64,000 nucleotides of DNA from contig OZ024740.1 of assembly GCA_964016885.1 (NCBI GenBank), positions 205,800,407-205,864,406 of the forward strand, given 5' to 3'. Source of the stretch: Eledone cirrhosa. Its lineage: Eukaryota; Mollusca; Cephalopoda; Octopoda; Eledonidae. Shown here piece by piece: positions 11,494-21,779 of the stretch. The position numbers and the translations under genes are program-made. Below the pieces are notes generated by a model, which saw only the letters and a program-made list of their open reading frames with translations, was not told the DNA's origin and did no database searches. The stretch's first letter is position 1. Each line of letters begins with the position of its first letter.

Positions 11494-11528
<35 letters not shown>

Positions 11529-11605
11529 CTATATTAAATATTGTATATATTCTACTAATGTATTGAGTACCTTGCTTAATGTGGTTACCCCCGATTGAAC
11601 CCGGG

Positions 11606-11689
<84 letters not shown>

Positions 11690-11690
11690 G
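11490..11690. repeat. (TA)n tracts around a fragment of repeat family C
   Basis: The unique piece at 11527-11612 contains TTGAGTACCTTGCTTAATG and ATTGAACCCGGG. It matches the 3' part of the repeats at 17460-17600 and 48395-48590, and each copy is followed by a TA- or CA-rich run. Confidence 0.7.
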
Positions 11691-12120
11691 TATCTTAGTT
11701 ATATGAGCAAAATAATCTGTCTTATTGATTTTAGCATGATCAACAGGATTGGTGAATTATAAGATTGGTGAGATAAGGTAAAATCAATGGAAATACAGCA
11801 GGTTAAAAGCCTGACCAAAACTGTTATTTAGACTACCCCTCTACTAAGCTCTGACTATGTCTAAGCATATATAACCCTATAGTATAGTGTGTGTATGTGT
11901 GTGTTTGTAGGCATGTGTATATATATATACCTTTAATTAATATATATATATGTATATATATATATTGTTATACTTTGGGAGGGTCATGTTGCCAATAAGA
12001 AACACACGCACCAGTTGCTTTCACTTCAATTTAATTTATTATATATTTATAAATTTACAAATTTATAAATTTCTGGTTGGTTGGTTGGTTCCACAACCAG
12101 ATAGTTGTTTATATATATAT

Positions 12121-12165
12121 AGTCATAGTTCTTTCGTCACACACTCTGTGACCTCTTCAGTGACT
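12121..12165 (-). ncRNA. Hammerhead-like motif, family B (left arm)
   Basis: Mirror image of the motif at 12271-12315 on the opposite strand; the same core and stems are present. Confidence 0.55.
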
Positions 12166-12270
12166 GGGGATTTCTTTCTTCGTTTCTGTGCCTTTCCTTT
12201 CTTCTATCCTACGCCATTTTGGCGTAGGATAGAAGAAAGGAAAGGCACAGAAACGAAGAAAGAAATCCCC

Positions 12271-12315
12271 AGTCACTGAAGAGGTCACAGAGTGTGTGAC
12301 GAAAGAACTATGACT
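12271..12315 (+). ncRNA. Hammerhead-like motif, family B (right arm)
   Basis: Stem I is AGTCA/TGACT (12271-12275 with 12311-12315). The core is CTGAAGA (12276-12282), followed by one extra G. Stem II is GTCACA/TGTGAC (12284-12289 with 12295-12300). GAAA lies at 12301-12304. Stem III is minimal, AG/CT (12304-12305 with 12308-12309, loop AA). The predicted cleavage base is A12310 in a CTA triplet. A very short stem III is reported for hammerheads of Penelope-like elements, which are thought to act as dimers. The extra G before stem II is a departure from the consensus. Confidence 0.6.
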
Positions 12316-12528
12316 ATATATATATAAACAACTATCTGGTTGTGGAACCAACCAACCAACCAGAAATTTATAAATTTGTAAATTTATAAATATATAATAA
12401 ATTAAATTGAAGTGAAAGCAACTGGTGCGTGTGTTTCTTATTGGCAACATGACCCTCCCAAAGTATAACAATATCGGTTTCAACACACGATTTCAGATAA
12501 AGAATCTTGCTAAACAAATTCAGAAACG

Positions 12529-12529
<1 letters not shown>

Positions 12530-12586
<57 letters not shown>
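12530..12586. repeat. (TA)n microsatellite
   Basis: Pure TA run. The - strand ORF reading through it from the palindrome is not a gene. Confidence 0.9.
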
Positions 12587-12588
<2 letters not shown>

Positions 12589-12700
12589 GAAACAAAACAA
12601 ACACAGGGACGCAAAGATACACAGTTATATTAGGTTCACTCTTGGAGGATATATATATATAACTATAACTATAAATATATATGTGTGTATATATATATAT

Positions 12701-12811
12701 ATCATCACCATCATCATCATCATTTTACGTCCGCTTTTCCCTGCTTGCAAGGACGGGACGGGTCCTATTCAGCACAGCATCTCTCCACTTGTCACAGTTC
12801 TTTGTTCGTCA
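12701..12811 (-). mobile_element. 3' end of the RTE-like LINE
   Basis: On the - strand it reads into GCAAGCAGGGAAAAGCGGAC, GTAAAATGATGATG, matching the last 100 bases of the LINE ending at 10311 and its (ATG)n tail. Strongly 5'-truncated. Confidence 0.85.
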
Positions 12812-12941
12812 TATTAATATATTAATATATTAATTAGTCTCTAATAATTAAACATCTCAATGAGAGAAATCTCTCAGAGAAGCAATATTATATATTAGAA
12901 TTAACTGAGAAAGAACTCTAATTATGGGAGTACAAACTAGA

Positions 12942-13095
12942 TTAAATCGACCCCAGTGTATTACTAGAACTTTATTTTATCGACCCCGTAAGGATGAAAG
13001 GCAAAGTTAACCTCGGTGGGATTTGAACTCAGAATGTAAAGGACCATAATTCTATGGCACAAAGCATATTGTCCGACGCTCTACTGATACTGCCA
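12942..13095 (-). mobile_element. SINE type 1, partial
   Basis: Contains GACCCCAGTG, TATTTTATCGACCCCGTAAG and reverse-oriented B-box GGGATTTGAACTC; ends at the tRNA-like head. Confidence 0.8.
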
Positions 13096-13228
13096 AAATG
13101 CTATTAATGGTAGTATGGTATAGATAGACTGTTAAAAGATAAAAAAATAAACAGCATTTTATCCTTTAAGTATTGATAGTTATTTTTTATATTTTATTTA
13201 CAGCCTATCTGTACCATATCATTAATAG

Positions 13229-13444
13229 CTGGTTTGACAGTATCGGTAGAGCGTCAGACACTATGCTTTGCAGCATAGGAGTTATGTCCCTTTATGTTCT
13301 GAGTTCAAATCCCGCCAGATTAATTTTGCCTTTCATCCTTACGGAGTCGATAAAATAAAGTACCAGTAATGCAATGGGGTCGATTTAATTGACTTTCACC
13401 TCCCTCAAAATTGCTGGCCTTGTGACTAAAGTAGAAATCATTAT
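13229..13444 (+). mobile_element. SINE type 1
   Basis: Full-length layout: head GACAGTATCGGTAGAGCG, B-box GAGTTCAAATCCC, body GTCGATAAAATAAAGTACC and 3' end CTGGCCTTGTGACTAAAG. A partial head repeats at 13449-13485. Confidence 0.88.
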
Positions 13445-13559
13445 ACCATGCTTTGCAGCATAGAGTTATGGCCTGTTATGTTATTAAAGGATACTCCCTC
13501 CGGCATCTGGCCTTGTTATGGTGAGGGGGGGGGGGGGTGCTTGTGTGTTCTGTAAATCC

Positions 13560-14300
13560 AAGAGAACAATACCGTCTGGAGGTTTGCTCTTGGTAGGGCC
13601 ACTCTAAGTAGGTTGGTCTCCTGAGAGGTTCCAGACCAATGGTTACTCCACAGCATGTCGGCTCACCACCATGATGGCAGCCCTATCATCCGACTATTCT
13701 GTGGAGGGCCAACAACCCACCCAGATGAACCATTACCCTGTTACGAAAGGGTCCAGAAGAAACTGAAGGGCCCAACATCGGAATGGGCCCTGAATGCCAC
13801 CATCAACAAGAAATTGACTTATGCTCCAAAATTCCTGTTGCCTCATGGATTGTCCTGTCAGTCCTTTGCCCTGGGGCAGTCACTCTGCTGTCCTGAGAGC
13901 TATCCCATTATAACATCACTGGCGGTACTCTGTGAGACACACTAGCCTGGCAGTGGCTCATCTGGAGTGGCCCTGAAGACAGGACGGGCCTCTGTGGCTT
14001 GGCACTGGCCATGCCCATGTATATACGCAAGTTACTCACCAACTGGAACCCAGTGAGTGACTGTTTGCTGTCCACCTGTTTTCTCCACCAATGCAGGAAG
14101 ATGACTATTGTCGTTGCCTATGTCCCTATAGTCATCTAAGAGGACACTGTCAAGGATAACTGCTATGATCAGCTCCAACAGGTTTTAGGACAAATCCCAC
14201 GCCATGACATCACGTTCATCTGGACAGATGCTAATGCTACCATCTCTTCTTCTGCCAGGTTCCCTCCAACTGACCAATTGCAGACTCAGTCCATTGGCAC
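13560..14300 (+). pseudogene. LINE endonuclease-domain fragment
   Basis: Frames broken by stops give LCETH...PGSGSS, then LALAMPMYIRKLLTNWNPVS, TIVVAYVPI and PRHDITFIWTDANA. These correspond in order to the SETRL, body and GDxNA motifs of the apurinic endonuclease of non-LTR elements. The RT part is absent; a SINE follows at 14326. It is a different, more diverged LINE than the one at 7630. Confidence 0.55.
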
Positions 14301-14325
14301 AACCTTTGTTGACCCATCCACCAAT

Positions 14326-14565
14326 CATCATCATTATCATTTTACGTCCGCTTTTCCCTGCTTGCAAGGGTGGGACGGGAACTGATTCTGGCTTGATTTC
14401 TACAGCTGGACGCCCTTCCTAACACCAACCTCATTTACAGTGAGTGCTGGGTACTTTTTGTCCGTGGCACCTCCACGACCACTTTACAGTGTGGGCTGGG
14501 TGCTTTTTTGCCGTGGTACCTCCACGACCACTTTGCAGTGGAATGATAGGGACCCCAGTCCCTAT
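14326..14565 (-). mobile_element. SINE type 2 with LINE-like 3' tail
   Basis: On the - strand the 3' end reads CGTCCCACCCTTGCAAGCAG, GGAAAAGCGGACGTAAAATG, ATAATGATG: the same about 50 bases as the 3' end of the LINE at 7630-10340. The body contains two copies of a CACCCAGC...GTGGTCGTGGAGG unit of about 50 bases, not found in the LINE. Confidence 0.78.
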
Positions 14566-14577
14566 CATCTCATTTCT

Positions 14578-14720
14578 ACAGCTGAGTAAACTGGAGCAAT
14601 GTAAAATAAAGTGTCTTGCTCAAGGAAACAACACATCACCCGATCTGAGAATTAAGCTAAAGGTCCACATGATTGCAGAATGCTCAGCCACATACATGTT
14701 AATTTCACAAGCAGGTTGTC
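14578..14720 (-). mobile_element. SINE type 4, partial
   Basis: On the - strand contains CTTGAGCAAGACACTTTATT and CATTGCTCCAGTTTACTCAG, as at 61083-61300. Confidence 0.6.
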
Positions 14721-14788
14721 CCATTAATTGAACAGCTGGAACATTCATTGTTGAAACTAAAAGAGTGGCCCAGTCCCCCCTCTCTTTC

Positions 14789-14789
<1 letters not shown>

Positions 14790-14857
<68 letters not shown>

Positions 14858-14901
14858 ATGTGCATCAGTGTGAGTGTGAGTTTCTGTGTCTGTGTCTCTG
14901 T

Positions 14902-14948
<47 letters not shown>

Positions 14949-15020
14949 TGTGTGTACACGTGTGTGTGTGCATGTGTGTGAGTGTGTGTATGTGTGTGTG
15001 TGTGTGTGAGTGTGTGTGCA
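14790..15020. repeat. (TC)n and (TG)n microsatellites
   Basis: A (TC)n run at about 14797-14852 is followed by interrupted (TG)n to 15020. His-Thr, Arg-Glu and Ser-Leu ORFs here are repeat readings. Confidence 0.9.
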
Positions 15021-15225
15021 TTAAAAAATTAAAGTCTTTACTTTAGTTTGCTGCAAATTTTAACAACAATCTATCTACTAGCAAAGATGCTATAAATATT
15101 TGTATTAACAAACTACCTGAGCAAGACAGTTTTGAAAAGTACAAAATACCACAGCGACTACATCACATTAAAAACTGAAGTCTTTATATTAATACTTCAA
15201 ATTTTCACAATGATCTGTCCACTAA

Positions 15226-15390
15226 TAATTGTTTCTACTCTAGGCACAAGGCCAGCAATTATCTCAGTGCATTACTGGTACTTTATTTTATCGACCCCGT
15301 AAGGGTTTTAACCCAGATCGTAAAGGGCCGCAACTCTATGCTGCAAAGCATGGCGTCCGACCCTTTACCGATACTGCCAACCCACCACCC
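15226..15390 (-). mobile_element. SINE type 1, with internal deletion
   Basis: Begins AATTGTTTCTACTCTAGGC and has TTTATCGACCCCGTAAGG, then jumps to TTTTAACCCAGATCG; the part of the body between CGTAAGG and the B-box is missing. Confidence 0.82.
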
Positions 15391-16454
15391 ACGATATTAT
15401 AAACAGTTGAATTAACAAACCTGTTTTTAAATATTTTCTGCTAAATTATTACAGAATATTAAGAGTTAATAGATATGGGAAGCGAGAGGCTCAAGACATG
15501 GAGATAGGGAAAATTGTATTAAGATGAGAAGCAAGAAATTGTGTGGATAAAAATAGAGAAGGTGTGAATGAGAATATGGTAAAAAGGAGACAGAGAGACC
15601 AAAAATGAAAGAAATTTTTATATGAAAATATTTAATGTCTAAAAATTGCCAAGCTTTCAAAAACCCATGAGACAGTGTTTGGAAAATCCTTTGGATTGGT
15701 CTTATTTCTGACGTCACTAAGACAGTTCGCAATCCTTGGGAACAGCTAAGCTGAAGCTAAAATGTCAACCATGGCCTCGAGCAGGGAGGAACGGCTATTG
15801 ATACAACAGCAATCTGGATTAATGCAACAGTAGCAGCAACAAGAAAGCAAGAAAAATATGAAAAAAAAACAAGGAAAAAAAATAGTAATCCAGGATTAAA
15901 CTGAGAGCTGATGGGAAAATTTATAACGCTAATCTTTACCAGCTATTAGCAACAGTTTGTGAAAGTCAAACACCTAATACCCAACTACTTTGGGTAAAAT
16001 TGGAGGATATTGGTGTAACTACTTCACGGAGGCTGCAAACAGTTCTTTGAAAGGTAAGAAATCTTTAAAATGACCTCAGAAAATTTATGCCATGAAAGAT
16101 AAAGTTAAATTATCTGTCATTTGCTTTAAATGTTCGTTTTTATGGCAGAAATATGTCCCATTTTCCTGCACACACTTTTCTTATTCCTCGTTCATTATAC
16201 TTTTAATATTATTTTATGTTAGTAAAAAAAAACAACAATTTTCTTTACAATTAATTTGCCATTTTCTGGTAGGATTATTATTGAACCAATAACAGTGGGA
16301 ACAACTGAGGTCCTGGGTCCCTGGACTATCAGGATGGAGATGACTATCCACAACAATGAGCTCAACAAGGTTCACAGGCTCTTTCAATGTATCTCCCTCA
16401 CCACTCTCAGGGATAAAACATTCTTTCCACTGAGACCATGAACCAACAACAAAC
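15391..16454. other. Intergenic, no gene recognised
   Basis: Moderately AT-rich with short purine-rich runs. A 61-codon reading at 16256-16441 (VGTTEVLGPWT) has a weak reverse-transcriptase flavour but is too short to assign. Confidence 0.4.
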
Positions 16455-16682
16455 TTAGCCCTTTAACATTTAAACAGGCCATATCTGGTCAGAATTTTCT
16501 CACCTCTTTCTGTTCAAGTTGGCCTTAACTGGCCACTCATATTGATGTTAAGATATTGTTCTCAAAATAAATAATATCAAAATCTTGTAGATTCGATATT
16601 ATGTGAGATATTACATGAGATAAAGCCTTTACCATGAAAATGCAATACTATATAGAGAGTAATGTAAATTCTAACGGGTTAA
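16455..16682 (+). mobile_element. TTAA-flanked MITE (piggyBac-like), copy a
   Basis: Family consensus read from the copies here: TTAA, then CCCTTTAGCATTTAAAC at one end and GTAAATGCTAAAGGG, then TTAA, at the other; about 195-230 bases. This copy has TTAG on the left and a shortened right repeat (ACGGG). Confidence 0.7.
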
Positions 16683-16996
16683 ACATGACATTGGCCATGA
16701 AGCAGTGGAGAAGAAAAGGTGTCTTGTTTGAATAAATAATATTTGATGCCTAATGTTCTAAAACCCTTAATAGATTCACTCTTCTTTTGCCACAACTTCT
16801 ATCATCACAGATTCTACTATAGCAATATTTCTTACTATTAAGCAACCACTATTATAAAAAAAATAATTGCAACAAAATAATTTATTACTTTATTGATACA
16901 AAGGAATTAGAAAAAAAATCAATAAGAGTCAGAAAGAAAAAAAGGGAGATCTATACACTCCAGTACACACTACAATAGGGAATATTGGTGTTACCC

Positions 16997-17187
16997 TTAA
17001 CCCTTTAGCATTTAAACCGACAGTATCTGTTCAAACTGGCTATAACTATCCACTCATACTGATGTTAAAGTATTGTTCCCAAAATAAATAATATCAAAAT
17101 CTCGTAGATTCGATATTATGTGAGGTAACGTGTTTACTGTGAAAATACAATAGTAAATATAGAGTAATGTAAATGTTAAAGGGTCAA
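16997..17187 (+). mobile_element. TTAA MITE, copy b
   Basis: Left end TTAACCCTTTAGCATTTAAA is exact; right end TGTTAAAGGGTCAA has one change in the flank. It has a short internal deletion. Confidence 0.75.
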
Positions 17188-17289
17188 ACATTGATTCAGT
17201 AAAAAGATTCTGTTTGACTCTTGATGGTTTTCAGAAAGATTATGACAATATAAAAAAAAAAAACCACAGTGAAGATAATAGAAATGTGA

Positions 17290-17319
17290 ATTTGATGTAT
17301 AAATATATATGTGTGTGTG

Positions 17320-17405
<86 letters not shown>

Positions 17406-17460
17406 CATATGTGTGTGTATATATATATATGTACATGTGTATATAAATATATATATATAT
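17290..17460. repeat. (TG)n / (TA)n microsatellite
   Basis: (TG)n with CG interruptions at 17310-17405, grading into TA repeats. Confidence 0.9.
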
Positions 17461-17599
17461 TTAATATAGAAATGGCTTCTACAGGACTAGAACTGTTTCA
17501 TTTCTAGTCCTGTAGAAGCCATTTCTATATTAAATATTTATACTCTTCTATGTATTGAGTACCTTACTTACTGTGGTTACGCCCAATTGAACCCGGGAT

Positions 17600-17648
<49 letters not shown>

Positions 17649-17650
17649 AC
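17460..17650. repeat. Repeat family C: short palindrome plus 3' part
   Basis: 17460-17535 is a hairpin built from AATGGCTTCTACAGGACTAG and its inverse, with the hammerhead core lost. 17536-17600 is the GAGTACCTTACTTACTG part, followed by CA and TA runs. Confidence 0.75.
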
Positions 17651-18041
17651 TGTACATACCTTAACTAGAACATAAGTAAATCAAATACAAACCCATGCTA
17701 TAGTGCATAGACCCAAACAAATACATATCATAATCTTACATTCAACTCTACCTACAAAAGCCCACCACATTAACCATAAATTAAATTCAAATATTTTGTT
17801 CAAAATCATACTCTAGCCCTCCCAGCCAAACAACAACCAATTTACACCATCTATTGGTAATGGGGTAACGGTTTTGTGTGCTACTGGTAACATGTAACCC
17901 AGTACAACCTGTCACATGCAGGATGAAAAACAAAACCCATCAACGGGCGAAGGAACTCATAAAAGTCAAAGGCCATCCCTTTGTATGTACATATGTACTT
18001 ATGTTTTGGGTTAGGGCAATCGGCAATCATATTTGCATATA
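17651..18041. other. Intergenic, no gene recognised
   Basis: A-rich, no repeat family identified and no convincing ORF. Confidence 0.4.
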
Positions 18042-18262
18042 TCATCATCATCCTCACCATCATTATCATCATCATTTAACATACATTTTCCTCACTAGCA
18101 TGGGTTGGACGGGTTGTCCCATTTAAGGCAAGTTGGGTCAGGTGACCGTGTCTTGCTCAAACAGAACTCTTTCTGGCTTGGTTTCTATGGCTGGCCGCCC
18201 TTTCTAATGCCAACCACATTTACAATGTGGGCTGGATGCTTTTTATTGTGACACCTACATGA
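18042..18262 (-). mobile_element. SINE type 2
   Basis: The (ATG)n end lies at 18042-18080, then the LINE-like tail CAACCCATGCTAGTGAGG (- strand), GTAGGTGTCAC and CAGCCCACATTGTAAATG. It is followed by (CA)n and (TA)n to 18320. Confidence 0.75.
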
Positions 18263-18267
18263 CTTAT

Positions 18268-18322
<55 letters not shown>

Positions 18323-18685
18323 AATATGACTCCAGATTTCCCTAGCCCATAAACAAAACACATTTAGAAAATCAAAGCTAATCTCGAACCCTAGCCAGAT
18401 ATAGACTAAACACCTAAACTCAACCTCAGACCCCATCCATATTTCAATTAAACCAACCACTAAAGCGCATCAACCATCAACCTGAATCCCTGTTTTCTGT
18501 TAACGAATCCTTACTTTCTTTTTCTTTACACCTCTATCTTTATAATGTAATACAGTATTTCGCCATCATTCATATTTCCTTTATTTTTATATTTAAAAAT
18601 AACATCCCATATTTTAATGGCTCATTTAGTATTGTGATTTATTCCAGTTATTAATATAGCCTAGTGATATTCAAATGTTTTTTTC

Positions 18686-18903
18686 TTAACCCTTTAGCAT
18701 TTACATTAATCTATATTTACTATTATATTTTCACGGTAGACACTTTACCTCACATAATTATTTCAAGTGATATCAAATCTATGAGATTTTGATATTATTT
18801 ATTTTGAGAACAACATCTTAACATCATTATGAGTGACTGGTTACAGCCGGTTTGAACAGAAAGAAGTGAAAGAATTAGGCCAGTTTAAATGCTAAAGGGT
18901 TAA
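18686..18903 (-). mobile_element. TTAA MITE, copy c (best ends)
   Basis: Both 18-base ends are perfect: TTAACCCTTTAGCATTTA and TAAATGCTAAAGGGTTAA. TTAA is present on both sides. This is the clearest copy for defining the family. Confidence 0.85.
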
Positions 18904-19057
18904 GAGGCTTGTCGCTCCTAAATTTTATGTATACTTTTAAATGTTTATGATGAAACAAATGAGATGGAGTTAATATGTGTTAGGAAATTTTTTATTTATT
19001 TATTTATTTTTTGGTTTATGCCAGATACCTAACATAGAATATACTGGAATATTATAA

Positions 19058-19290
19058 GGCGGCGAATTGGCAGAGTCATTAGAACACGGTATTAGTTTTG
19101 GTTCTCTGCTCACTGAGTTCAAATTCCAACGAGGTCAACTTTGCCTTTCATCCTTTCGAGGTTGATAAAAAAAGTACCAGTCTAGTACTGGGATCGATTC
19201 TTTGTACTCAGGTCTGGAGAGAGTTGGGCTCCGCCAGGCTTAAAATGCCCAAGAAATGCCGTATTTTAATACAGGACTCCTATAACTCTA
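19058..19290 (+). mobile_element. tRNA-derived SINE, variant of type 1
   Basis: Head GGCGGCGAATTGGCAGAGTC, B-box GAGTTCAAATTCC and body GCCTTTCATCC...GATAAAAAAAGTACC. Its 3' part differs from type 1 (AAATGCCCAAGAAATGCCG), and that part recurs inside Helitron D at 33857. Confidence 0.7.
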
Positions 19291-19971
19291 TCAGGAGTTA
19301 CAGGACCATACCATACCATACTGAGAATCTTTTAACTTACCATACCTTTAGATTTCATACGTGGAAATGTGTGTAAGACAAAAATGTTTTCAATTCCATC
19401 TGGACACATGGATTTATCATTTATCTCTATGCAATATCTTGGATTAATTTACCGTATGGATTACACCTTGGATGAATCAGTTCATTCTATTTGTGGATTG
19501 AGTTAGACATTTTCTTGACATAACTTTGCCCCCCATATGGCCTAGGGAACTGTATCTCACACATATTTCTGCATTTTATCATGGGTGGTTGGGATCATTT
19601 TATCATGGCATTTGGGATCATTTTATCATGGGTGGTTTTCATATCTTTGATATAACTGATGGGACCTCTTGAGCTTTTGTTTGGAAAGTTATTCATGGCT
19701 GTATACCCCTCTCAACACCAACCACTTTACAGTGTGTACTGGGTGTATTTTATCATGACACTAGTACCAGGAAGGTTATTGGTCATTGACTCCACTGAAG
19801 AGCCCTTTCTACCTTAGATACATATATATACATACACACATAGGTATGCATGTATATGTATATGTAGCAATATCCATAGGTGTGAAAAAGGGAAAAGGAA
19901 AACAGTGCTCAATCAGGAAGAGAGCAGAAATATTATATTATATTATATTATATTATATATATTAATATTTT
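19291..19971. other. Non-coding, includes short tandem TTTTATCATG units
   Basis: Around 19570-19640 a GATCATTTTATCATGG-type unit occurs three times. 19690-19800 resembles the SINE type 2 body (CACTTTACAGTGTGTACTGG). Confidence 0.5.
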
Positions 19972-20256
19972 GTTATACTTTGGGAGGGTCATGTTGCCAA
20001 TAAGAAACACATGCACCAGTTGCTTTCACTTCAATTTATTATAATAAATTTATAAATTTAGGAATTTATAAATTTCCGGTTGGTTGGTTGGTTCCACAAC
20101 CAGATGGTTGTTTATATATTGTCAAAATTCTTTCGTCACACATTCTGTGACCTCTTCAGTGACTGGGGATTCTTTTCTTTGTTTTTGTGCCTCTCCTTTG
20201 TTATGTCCTACGCCATCTTGTTTCTGTGTGTGTGTTGTGTGCTCAGTCTGCGCATG
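19972..20256 (-). repeat. Half-unit of the family B palindrome
   Basis: Same sequence as 11963-12215 with roughly 10% difference. It ends at CTACGCCAT, exactly where the palindrome at 12218 turns round, so that point is a true element end. Confidence 0.85.
20121..20164 (-). ncRNA. Hammerhead-like motif, family B (single copy)
   Basis: On the - strand: GTCA, CTGAAGA, stem II GTCACA/TGTGAC, GAAA, a minimal stem III (AG/TT with a G-U pair), TTT as the cleavage triplet and TGAC closing stem I. The changes from 12271-12315 fall in loops or keep pairing, except one shortened stem I pair. Confidence 0.5.
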
Positions 20257-20351
20257 CGCCACATAATATTTTGATTATGAAAATATTTTTCATTTATTAA
20301 TATTTTGAATAATATATATATACATATATATATTATATATACAATATAATA

Positions 20352-20535
20352 TAATTGTTTCTACTTTAGGCACAAGGCCAGCAATTACCCAGTACATTAC
20401 TGGTACTTTATTTTATCGACCCCGTAAGGATGAAAGGCAAAGTCAACCTCGGCGGGATTTGAACTCAGATCGTAAAGGGACGTAACTATGCTGGAAAGCA
20501 TGGCGTCCGACCCTCTACCGATACTGCCAATCCAC
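20352..20535 (-). mobile_element. SINE type 1
   Basis: Complete from AATTGTTTCTACTTTAGGC to GGCAGTATCGGTAGAGGG (- strand head); one of the least diverged copies. TA and TG repeats follow to 20640. Confidence 0.88.
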
Positions 20536-20778
20536 AATATAATATAATATAACATATATATGTGTATATGTGTGTGTGCGCGTGTGTGTGTGTATGTGTG
20601 TGTGTGTGTATGTGTATATTACATATTATATATATATATGACTGGGGTTGTATATTGAATGATATATGAAATGTCCATGTAAATAAACATTTTTATAGTC
20701 GTTATGAAATTTTAGTACCAGTGATTAATCTTCCACTGGCAACCAAGCAAGGGAGAGCACTCTAATGGCACTGTCACT

Positions 20779-21575
20779 GGTTCTTTTTACTCCTTTTTTG
20801 AAAAGAGTCTTAACCTTTTGGAAGTTAGTCCTTCATCAGAAAGTAGAATGTGAGACAGAGAAAAAGAAATAGAAAGAATGATAAGAGTAAGAAAAGAAAG
20901 TAAACAGAAATTTTTATTTTCATTTTTTTTTAGGTGTTTAGTTAGCCAGCCATTTTGTAATATATATATCCTGGTATGTTGGTGGAGTACTGATGAGTTC
21001 TTCCCTTCTTGCAGCTCTCGCCAGTGTTCATTTATCCTTTCTCCAATGCTACAGGCCTTCTCACATATGTATGTCATGTTAATATTCCTACACTGTCCCT
21101 CTGTACATCTTATGTTATATACAACGTAATTGGGGCTTTTATAGAAATACCTGGTTTTTCTAATATCTTAATATTTAATTTTAATTTGCTTAGGGCCCTT
21201 CTAAATCTGTAAGCTAGTTCGCGTCTGGGGGTTGCATTGACGAACATTACATTCTGGTATTTGTTTCTGCCACACTATGAGTTAATCTTATTTGTCTTCT
21301 TCTTAGTTCTCTCTATCCTATTCCAAAATTTGCTCCTATACATGGGGCAAGTCCCATTCACATCATTTTTCTATAATCTTCATCCATTTGGCCTTGGTTC
21401 CTTTAGACACCTTGATCCTGTCTCTCTGATTGTAACCAGAGAACTGCATGCGATGGATGAAGTGATGTATGTGTCTCTCTAATTCTTTAGGATTGCACAC
21501 GTGGGACAGATTCTTCAGTAATCTTACTCAGTCTGCAAGTAGTATGTTAACTTCCATGTTATCTAAAATGGCTGA
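20779..21575 (-). pseudogene. Second Penelope-type remnant (RT C-terminus to GIY-YIG)
   Basis: On the - strand, frames interrupted by stops and shifts read HRMQFSGYNQRDRIKVSKG (about 21450-21390), PRRELAYRFRRALSKLKLN (about 21230-21175), RCTEGQCRNI and then SIGERINEHWRELQEGKNSS (about 21050-20990). The order matches the connector, cysteine and GIY-YIG region of PLE-like proteins: GYN..R block, P-x-RELA block, ERINEH block. It is unlike the PLE at 2883 in sequence, so it is a separate lineage. Confidence 0.55.
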
Positions 21576-21779
21576 GTTTCAGTGGCTCAGATACTTGGAG
21601 GCCATGTGTTTGGCATAATGCAAATATATATGAGGGAGTTAGAATAGGTGTCAGAATTATCAAGCTCAGAATAGTCATAGGCAATAGAATAACGGCAATT
21701 ATCTCTACATATACACCCAATCAGGACTGAGTAAAAATCAGAAGGACTGTTTCTATGAGAAACTCTTACAGATAATTTC

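Larger units (their letters stand above)
11963..12474. repeat. Near-perfect 512-bp palindrome
   Basis: Both arms are about 255 bases with almost no loop (centre near 12218, CGCCATTTTGGCG). Each carries a family-B hammerhead motif, so the two motifs are head to head. The TA run in the arms differs slightly in length. A single half-unit lies at 19972-20256. The near-identity means recent formation, gene conversion, or a fold-back artefact of cloning or sequencing. Confidence 0.95.

Noticed and set aside
13229..13310. tRNA gene at the head of a SINE
   Set aside because: The same head recurs in many SINE copies with the same body; it is the tRNA-derived part of the SINE.
16256..16441. Reverse-transcriptase-like peptide VGTTEVLGPWT
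   Set aside because: Too short, with no second motif nearby; left unassigned.
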